Assembly (NCBI GenBank): GCA_046728115.1
Contig: JBKPDW010000557.1
Location: 1-11,712 of the forward strand
Direction: 5' to 3'
From: CAVSWN01 sp046728115
GTDB taxonomy: Bacteria > Acidobacteriota > Vicinamibacteria > Vicinamibacterales > CAVVIG01
Length of the DNA stretch: 11,712 nt
Below the pieces are notes generated by a model, which did not search any database, was not told the DNA's origin, and saw nothing but the letters and a program-made list of their open reading frames with translations. The position numbers and the translations under genes are program-made. Of the stretch, positions 6,411 through 11,712 are shown in pieces; position 1 is the stretch's first letter; the number at the start of each line of letters is the position of its first letter.

Positions 6411-7652
6411 TCAACAGGCTGCGACGTAGTTGACAGTCTTTTGCACCAATCTCAGATACGCTCGAATCGTTTTCTCCAGATACGGTTCGGGCGTGTCTTC
6501 CTCTTTACAGTGCGACAAGCCGTTCGACGAATACGCGAACATCATGACGACCGGCATGTGCGGCACCATTTCCGCCGCATCGTGCAGCGGACCTGATGGC
6601 AACCGTGGCGCCTCGCCGGTTTCCTCGCGCACGGCTTCCTCGCACAATGTCAACAGCGTCGGATCGAACGGACGGGGCTCGATGCTCCAGACGCGTCGCC
6701 ACTCGACGCTGACGTTGTTGCTGCGCGCCGCGCGATCGGCTGTGTCGTGCGCATCCCGGAGCATCGCGGCCAGGATCTGCGGCTCGAGCGCTCGCTGATC
6801 GAGCGAGATCTCGCAGACGCCGGGAACGGCCGTCACGATCTTGGGCTCGACGTTGACAACGCCGACGGTGCACACGACACCGGCCCCGGGACGCGAGTGA
6901 CGAAGGGCGATGTCGCGGCATTCGAGCGCCGTCTTCGCGGCGGCGAGAAACGCGTCGCGCCGCATTGGAATCGGCGTGGATCCGGAATGCGCCGCCTGCC
7001 CGGTGAATCGCAGCATGTGGCGCTCGACGCCGAATGTGCCGAGCACCACGCCTGTCGGCTTGTTCATCGACTCGAGCACCGGCCCCTGCTCGATGTGGAG
7101 CTCGAGGTACGCGCGGGCATCGATCGTCTTCAGCTCGCGATGGGCATCGAGCATCCGATCCAGCGCGACGCCGTTTTCTGCCAGCGCGTCGACGAGCCGC
7201 GTCCCCTGCCGATCCTGCAGCTCGCGAACTTCGTCGACTTTGAGCGAACCTGCCGCGGCTGACGATCCCAGCAGGCTTCTTCCGAAGCGCGCTCCCTCTT
7301 CGTCGGCCCAGTCCACGAGCTTCAGCGTCACCGGTGGCGTGCCGCTCGCATGCATGCGCAGCGCCTCGAGCGCGGCCATCACGCCGAGGCAGCCGTCGAG
7401 CCAGCCGCCGTTCGGCACCGAGTCCAGATGACTGCCGACGATGACGGTTTTCGAGGACGAGCCAGGCAGCGTCACCCAGTTGTTGCCAGCCGAATCGGTC
7501 TGGACGCCCAAACCGAGCGCTGTGATCTTGCTCCGAAACCAGTCGCGTGCGTCGCGCCAGACCGGTCCCCACGCGAGCCGCTGGGCGCCGTCGGCTGTCG
7601 CGGTGCGTGCAGACAGCTCCCGCAAGTCGCGAATGACCTGTTGAGCGTCCAT
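6411..7652 (-). CDS. M20-family amidohydrolase (N-carbamoyl-L-amino acid hydrolase / allantoate amidohydrolase type)
   Basis: A 413-residue cytosolic di-metal hydrolase of the hydantoinase/carbamoylase family, which cleaves N-carbamoyl or ureido amides to release ammonia and CO2 or an amino acid. Metal-site residues are all present: H75 in 'GSHLDS', D86 in 'GGWLDG', E118/E119 in 'WADEEG', H186 in 'LELHIEQGP' and the C-terminal H381 in 'LSHCKEED'. The dimerisation/lid domain shows 'GQAAHSGSTP' (H222) and 'RRDAF'; 'SGPLHDAAEM' (353-362) matches the usual 'GxxHDA' site. Length equals typical members (about 410). The start at 7652 (MDAQQVIRDL) is chosen by family length; the frame is open further upstream to 7811 but that would overlap the permease gene. 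Shine-Dalgarno is weak. It lies 35 bp behind the permease gene on the same strand and is probably cotranscribed, although a TGTAAT hexamer in the spacer could be its own -10. Exact substrate is not determinable here. Confidence 0.93.
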   Translation of the reverse strand: MDAQQVIRDLRELSARTATADGAQRLAWGPVWRDARDWFRSKITALGLGVQTDSAGNNWVTLPGSSSKTVIVGSHLDSVPNGGWLDGCLGVMAALEALRMHASGTPPVTLKLVDWADEEGARFGRSLLGSSAAAGSLKVDEVRELQDRQGTRLVDALAENGVALDRMLDAHRELKTIDARAYLELHIEQGPVLESMNKPTGVVLGTFGVERHMLRFTGQAAHSGSTPIPMRRDAFLAAAKTALECRDIALRHSRPGAGVVCTVGVVNVEPKIVTAVPGVCEISLDQRALEPQILAAMLRDAHDTADRAARSNNVSVEWRRVWSIEPRPFDPTLLTLCEEAVREETGEAPRLPSGPLHDAAEMVPHMPVVMMFAYSSNGLSHCKEEDTPEPYLEKTIRAYLRLVQKTVNYVAAC

Positions 7653-7687
7653 CGCATGCTGAAGATTACATGACGATCGCAGGGAAG

Positions 7688-10141
7688 TCACTCGCTGCGG
7701 AGCACGACGAGGGGATCGATGGTAGTTGCGCGGCGAGCGGGCAGCAGCGCCGCAAGGCACGCGAGGGCGACCATCGTCGCCACACTGATGGCGAGCACGC
7801 GGGAATTCCACGACCCCACGCCGACAACCAGCCCCTCCAGCAGGCGGGACAAGGCGAGCGCCGACGCGGCGCCCGCGACGGCGCCGGCCGCGACGAAGCG
7901 GCCCGCGTCGCGAAGCACGAGACCGAGGACGCGCCGGCTGTCGGCGCCGAGCGCGAGGCGCACACCGATCTCGCGGGTGCGCGCGGCGACCGCGTAGGAC
8001 TGGACGCCGTAGACGCCGACGGACGCAAGCAGGAGCGCCGAGAAGGCAAATGCACCCAGCAGGCTGGCGTTGAAGCGCGGCCGGGCGACGGCTGCGTCAA
8101 TCCGATCGTCGAGCAGCAACGCGTCGAAGAGCGGCACGGATCGATCGACCGACGCGACGGCACGTCGCAGGGCGGGGATCAGGGCGGCGGCCGCTCCGCG
8201 CGTTCTGACGAGCACCAGTGAATCCGGGTACGAGAACTGAAGGTACGAGGTGTAGAAATCGGGACCCACCGGTTGATCCACGCCTTCGTATTTCACGTCG
8301 CCGACGACGCCGACCACTTCTACCGGATGCGAAGGGTCGGTGAACCCGGTCGACGATCCGAACCACAGATAGTGGCCAATCGGGTTCTCGCCCGGCCAGA
8401 ATCGCCGGGCGGCGGTTTCGTTCACAACGGTCACCGGCGCCGCACCGGCGCGGTCTGAATCCGTCAACGTCCGTCCGGACCTCAACGGAATGCTGAGCGT
8501 CTTGAAATAGTCGGCCGACACATAGTGGCGGCCTACGACAGGACGGGTCGTCCCATCGGCTGTCCGATCGGGGAAGAAGATCGTCGTTCGCGAGCAGCCG
8601 GTGAACGGTGTGCATCGATTCACCGCCGCGGACTCGACGCCAGGCACGGACTGGATCCGCGTCAGGAGACGTTCGAGAATCGCCGGGCCGTCGGCTGGCT
8701 GATAACGGGAGTTTGGCGGTCGCAGCCAAAATGTCAGCACTCTGTCGGGATCGAATCCCGTTCGCCGGCGTTGAATGTCTGCGAAAGCGTCGATGAGCAG
8801 CCCGGCCGCGGCGAGCAGCATCACCGCCAGGGCAACTTCAGTCGCTACGAGCATTCCCAACGCGCGCCCTCGCCTGGCCCTATCGGCCTCTTTGATCGCC
8901 GTCGTCAACTGCGGACGCGACGCCTCGAGCGCCGGAGTCAGGGAGAACAGGACGGTGCTTGCCGCGCTGACCGCCACGGCAAACGCGAGCGCTGTCAGGT
9001 CGAGGTGCGGTACCGCAAACGAGGCGAGCGCACCGTAGTCGTTGCGGCTGGTGGCGATGACGCCCGGCGCCGTTCGCGCGAATGCCGCGACCTCCCATAC
9101 CGCGAGCACACATCCTGCGGCGCCGGCAATCGCGGCAGTGACGAACCCTTCGGTCAATAGCTGACGGACGATGCGCTGGCGGCTCGCGCCGATTGCGAGG
9201 CGAACGGCGATTTCGCGCCGGCGCGTCTGCGCGCGTGCGAGCAGCAGGCACGCAACGTTCAGACAGGCGATGAGCAGCACGCCGGCCGCCGCCGCGAAAA
9301 GCAGGATCGCCGACCGCCGGACCGTCGAATCGATGCGGGCCTCGTTGATCGGTACGGCCGTGGCGCTCCAGGTGGCCGTCGTCGCCGATCCCGTGTCGGC
9401 GAATCGGCTGCCGATCGACGCAAGCTCCGCGTTGGCTTGCGACAGTCGAACATCCGGTTTCAGCCTCGCGACGACGCTGATGAAATGCTGCGGCGTGGTG
9501 AGGTAGTCAGAATACGTGAGCCGCGCGGCCATCGAAGGCAGAATCCACGCGCGCGCCTTCCCGCTGAGGCCCGCAAATTCGGCAGGCAGAATGCCGACGA
9601 CCGCGAGCGGCACGTCGTTGACGCGGAGCGTTCTTCCGAGCCAGGACGGATCGGAGTTGAACCGCAGACGCCACAACCGCTCGCTGATGAGCACGGTTGG
9701 AGTCGCCCCCGGCGCGTCGTCGGCTGCCTGGAACGAACGTCCGGCGATCGGAGATACGCGAAGCACGCGAAAGTAGTCGGCCGACACCACCTCGCCGTCG
9801 ATCTGCTCCGGCTCGTCGTCGCCAATGGCGACGCTCATGGACGAGAACGATGCGATCGCTTCGAACAACGTCGCCGCTTGCTGAAGTTCGACGACATGCG
9901 GGCGGGACCAGCGAAGCCGCGCCAGGCCGTCGCGTGCCGTGAACCGGGTGTTGTAAAGGATAGCCAGTCGATCCGGTTCGGCGAAGGGTACGGGGCGAAA
10001 GAGCGCGGCGTCGACGACGCTGAACATAGCCGTGGCGGCGCCGAGACCCATTGCGAGCGTCAGGATGGCGCCAATCCCGACGCCGCGCGGTCCTGTCAGG
10101 GTCCGAATGGCGTAGCGAACGTCGTACAGGACGGTCTGCAT
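7688..10141 (-). CDS. ADOP-type ABC transporter permease (duplicated MacB/FtsX-like)
   Basis: An 817-residue inner-membrane permease with two fused FtsX/MacB halves. The N-terminus 'VRYAIRTL' is followed by TM1 (about 22-45) and a periplasmic MacB-core domain (about 50-270). TM2-4 follow at about 278-301, 331-352 and 382-402. A second half starts with TM5 (about 428-450) and a second periplasmic domain (460-685), and ends with TM6-8 (692-714, 745-765, 780-800) and 'TIDPLVVLRSE'. The duplication is visible in 'RREIAVRLAIGAS' (308-320) against 'TREIGVRLALGAD' (722-734), the cytoplasmic loops after each first FtsX helix. No ATP-binding protein gene is adjacent, as in 'acidobacterial duplicated orphan permeases'. 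The substrate is unknown; MacB relatives handle macrolides, peptides or lipoproteins by mechanotransmission. The ATG at 10141 is the first start after an in-frame TGA (10145-10147); GAGGG directly abuts it, an unusually short spacing. First gene of a likely pair with the M20 gene. Confidence 0.95.
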   Translation of the reverse strand: MQTVLYDVRYAIRTLTGPRGVGIGAILTLAMGLGAATAMFSVVDAALFRPVPFAEPDRLAILYNTRFTARDGLARLRWSRPHVVELQQAATLFEAIASFSSMSVAIGDDEPEQIDGEVVSADYFRVLRVSPIAGRSFQAADDAPGATPTVLISERLWRLRFNSDPSWLGRTLRVNDVPLAVVGILPAEFAGLSGKARAWILPSMAARLTYSDYLTTPQHFISVVARLKPDVRLSQANAELASIGSRFADTGSATTATWSATAVPINEARIDSTVRRSAILLFAAAAGVLLIACLNVACLLLARAQTRRREIAVRLAIGASRQRIVRQLLTEGFVTAAIAGAAGCVLAVWEVAAFARTAPGVIATSRNDYGALASFAVPHLDLTALAFAVAVSAASTVLFSLTPALEASRPQLTTAIKEADRARRGRALGMLVATEVALAVMLLAAAGLLIDAFADIQRRRTGFDPDRVLTFWLRPPNSRYQPADGPAILERLLTRIQSVPGVESAAVNRCTPFTGCSRTTIFFPDRTADGTTRPVVGRHYVSADYFKTLSIPLRSGRTLTDSDRAGAAPVTVVNETAARRFWPGENPIGHYLWFGSSTGFTDPSHPVEVVGVVGDVKYEGVDQPVGPDFYTSYLQFSYPDSLVLVRTRGAAAALIPALRRAVASVDRSVPLFDALLLDDRIDAAVARPRFNASLLGAFAFSALLLASVGVYGVQSYAVAARTREIGVRLALGADSRRVLGLVLRDAGRFVAAGAVAGAASALALSRLLEGLVVGVGSWNSRVLAISVATMVALACLAALLPARRATTIDPLVVLRSE

Positions 10142-10216
10142 CCCTCAGGGTACGACGGTCCAGCGGCGCTGGTGTTAACACGCCGCGTTTCGAGCTGACA
10201 CGTATTAACATCTGCC
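10142..10216. promoter_or_regulatory. Divergent promoter region with two abutting palindromes
   Basis: This 75-bp spacer separates the divergent permease (-) and phosphoesterase (+) genes. It contains the odd palindrome CCAGCGGCGCTGG (10160-10172, 6-bp arms) directly followed by the perfect 10-bp palindrome GTGTTAACAC (10172-10181). TTAACA recurs 30 bp further on (10175-10180 and 10205-10210). TATTAA at 10203-10208 is a -10-like hexamer 8 bp before the phosphoesterase ATG. The arrangement fits operator sites controlling both genes, or an mRNA hairpin in the permease leader, but no regulator gene is nearby and function is inferred. Confidence 0.45.
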
Positions 10217-11377
10217 ATGCTCACACGGCGGCCGCTGATTCACATAGTCCTTGCCGGACTCTGTGCCACCACAACCATCGTCTTCGCGCAGGCGCCCGCA
10301 ACGGTTTCGTCGCCGGCGCTGCCCAAGCCAATCGGGGCACCGCGCCGGCCGTTGCCTGCCGAATCGGATTCCGCCGGTGTCACGAAGTTTTCTTTCATCG
10401 CGTACGGCGATACGCGCAGCGGTAGCAATCCGGACGTTCCAGGCGACGGTCAGGTGGTGCAGCAGGAGCACTTTCGGCTGATGGACTTCCTCTTGGCGAA
10501 GGTGGATACGCTGAAGGACACCGCGTTCCCTGTGAGATTCGTGCTCCAGTCGGGCGATGCGGTCCTCCGCGGCGCCAATGCCGACATGTGGAACGTGAGC
10601 TTCACGCCCATCATCGAACGCCTGACGCGTCGGTGGGATATTCCGTATTTCCTTGCCGCCGGCAATCACGACGTGTCCGGAATGCCGCTCGGGAGCCCGG
10701 GACGCGAATCCGGACTGCGAAACACCTTGACGGCACTATCGGAGCTGATCCCGCCCGACGGTTCGCCCCGCCGGTTGGATGGGTATCCGACGTACGCCTT
10801 CGGCTACGGCAACCTCTTCGCGATCACGATGGATTCGAACATCGCGAGCGACACGGCACAGCTGGCGTGGGTCGCCGATCAGCTCGAACGTCTGGATCGG
10901 CGACGTTACAGCCATGTAATCGCCTTCTTTCATCACCCGGCGTTTTCGTCGGGGCCGCACGGCGGAGCGCACGTGGAACCGGCGACGCAGGCGATCCGCG
11001 ATTTGTACATGCCGCTCTTCCGGCGCCATCACATCCGACTGCTCATTACGGGACACGATCACTTGTTCGATCATTGGATTGAGCGTTATGAGGACCGGGG
11101 AAGGAAATACCGGATGGATCAAATCGTCACTGGCGGCGGCGGCGCGCCCATCTACGCGTACGACAGCGAACCCGACCTGCGAACCTACATCGGGTCGTCG
11201 CGTGTGACCGTGGAGCACCTGGCAAAGCCGGGCGGGACCGCTGTTGAGAATCCTCATCATTTCGTGGTCATTCAAGTAGACGGCGATCGGTTATCTCTCG
11301 AGGTTGTTGGGTCGGGCGCGAACTTCGCGCCTTACGGCGGAAAATCACGCGTCGATCTCGCGGACAGCGGGTCGTAA
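10217..11377 (+). CDS. Secreted calcineurin-like metallophosphoesterase
   Basis: A 386-residue protein with a signal peptide (1-25: basic 'MLTRRP', hydrophobic core, 'IVFAQA') and a calcineurin-like phosphoesterase domain from about 55 to 320. Di-metal motifs in order: 'AYGDTRSG' (G64-D65), 'QSGDAV' (G113-D114), 'AGNHD' (148-152), 'FFHHPAF' (H239/H240) and 'TGHDH' (278-282). 'VTGGGGAPIY' (304-313) follows, as in many secreted phosphoesterases related to purple acid phosphatases. Motif I is GDTR and not DxH, as in purple-acid-like members. The C-terminal 60 residues form a beta-rich tail. It probably hydrolyses phosphomonoesters or diesters outside the cytoplasm; the substrate is not determinable. 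No Shine-Dalgarno precedes the ATG; with TATTAA 8 bp upstream the transcript may be leaderless. It is followed after 15 bp by the BNR-propeller gene, so both are likely in one operon. Confidence 0.93.
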   Translation: MLTRRPLIHIVLAGLCATTTIVFAQAPATVSSPALPKPIGAPRRPLPAESDSAGVTKFSFIAYGDTRSGSNPDVPGDGQVVQQEHFRLMDFLLAKVDTLKDTAFPVRFVLQSGDAVLRGANADMWNVSFTPIIERLTRRWDIPYFLAAGNHDVSGMPLGSPGRESGLRNTLTALSELIPPDGSPRRLDGYPTYAFGYGNLFAITMDSNIASDTAQLAWVADQLERLDRRRYSHVIAFFHHPAFSSGPHGGAHVEPATQAIRDLYMPLFRRHHIRLLITGHDHLFDHWIERYEDRGRKYRMDQIVTGGGGAPIYAYDSEPDLRTYIGSSRVTVEHLAKPGGTAVENPHHFVVIQVDGDRLSLEVVGSGANFAPYGGKSRVDLADSGS

Positions 11378-11392
11378 CGTACGAGGGCTGGC

Positions 11393-11712
11393 ATGCGAAA
11401 GGCAATCGTGCTGATTCTTGCGGGTGCGGCGGCGGCAACGCTCGCTCACGCGCCGGCTACCGATCTCGCCCTGCGCCTGCACGCGCAATCCGGCGGGAAT
11501 ACGATCATCAACCCCAACGCTTTTCAGGATCTGCGATGGCGAACCATCGGCCCGCATCGGGGCGGGCGATCCACGGCGGCAGCAGGCGTGCGGACCCAGC
11601 CAAACGTGTTCTACATGGGCGCGACAGGCGGCGGCGTGTGGAAGACCGAGAATTACGGCATCACCTGGACGCCCGTCAGCGACGGGCAGATTCCGACCGG
11701 ATCGATCGGCGC
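11393..11712 (+). CDS. Secreted BNR/VPS10 (sortilin-type) propeller protein, N-terminal part (3' truncated by window)
   Basis: About 106 residues are visible before the right edge. Residues 1-20 are a signal peptide ('RKAIVLILAGAAAATLAHA'). After a short linker comes the propeller entry 'FQDLRWRTIGPHRGGRST' (about 47-64), then 'NVFYMGATGGGVWKTEN' and 'GITWTPVSDG', the Asp-box-like BNR pattern. From established knowledge, such proteins are large (often about 1000 residues), are annotated as glycosyl hydrolase, BNR-repeat or VPS10-domain proteins, and are abundant in Acidobacteriota. The annotation as glycosidase is usually unproven, and I do not claim it here. The start ATG at 11393 has GAGGG (11383-11387) with a 5-nt spacer. 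It lies 15 bp behind the phosphoesterase stop. Confidence 0.88.
   Translation, partial: MRKAIVLILAGAAAATLAHAPATDLALRLHAQSGGNTIINPNAFQDLRWRTIGPHRGGRSTAAAGVRTQPNVFYMGATGGGVWKTENYGITWTPVSDGQIPTGSIG

Noticed and set aside
6505..7572. A 355-codon minus-strand open frame overlapping the M20 gene in another frame
   Set aside because: The composition is Arg/Ala-rich shadow sequence, while the overlapping frame has all M20 metal ligands.
7653..7811. N-terminal extension of the M20 protein to a Met at 7811
   Set aside because: It would overlap the 3' end of the permease gene by over 120 bp, is Arg/Pro-rich, and exceeds normal family length.
1..11712. Possible CRISPR array, tRNA/rRNA, insertion sequence or prophage
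   Set aside because: No regularly spaced repeats, transposase, integrase, terminal inverted repeats or tRNA cloverleaf were seen on either strand by eye.

Overview
The window looks like a piece of a high-GC chromosome from an Acidobacteriota-type bacterium, most likely close to the soil Vicinamibacteria or Solibacteres lineages. The best marker is an 817-residue two-half MacB/FtsX-type permease with no ATPase gene beside it. This is the 'acidobacterial duplicated orphan permease' (ADOP) architecture that is expanded in that phylum. A BNR/sortilin-type propeller gene, a secreted M16 peptidase pair and a Uma2 nuclease fit the same background. The taxonomic call is inferred from family content, not from a marker gene.

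Layout, left to right. (1) 1-1175 (+) is the 3' part of a secreted propeller-like protein of unknown function. It converges on a Uma2-family PD-(D/E)XK protein (1219-1782, -), with an 8-bp perfect inverted repeat between them. (2) 4872-1988 (-) is a two-gene unit. The upstream gene encodes a secreted catalytic M16 metallopeptidase with HxxEH. The downstream gene encodes a secreted M16 partner without the zinc motif. The 83-bp spacer holds a degenerate tandem repeat and hairpin. (3) 4968-6166 (+) is purE (AIR carboxylation, de novo purine synthesis), overlapping by 4 bp a gene for an exported protein that may have a LolA-like fold. Behind it, 6167-6374 looks like a frameshifted coding remnant. 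(4) 10141-6411 (-) is the ADOP permease followed after 35 bp by an M20 amidohydrolase of the N-carbamoyl-amino-acid hydrolase/allantoate amidohydrolase type. (5) 10217-11712 (+) is a secreted calcineurin-like phosphoesterase followed after 15 bp by the start of a secreted BNR/VPS10-type propeller protein that runs off the right edge. The 75-bp divergent spacer 10142-10216 carries two abutting palindromes.

The products are mostly envelope or exported proteins, plus one purine biosynthesis enzyme and one cytosolic amidohydrolase. I see no coherent new defence, mobile or biosynthetic system, no tRNA or rRNA, no CRISPR array and no insertion sequence. The points most worth a second look are the frameshifted remnant at 6167-6374, the double palindrome at 10160-10181, the repeat inside the M16 pair, and the uncharacterised propeller family at the left edge.
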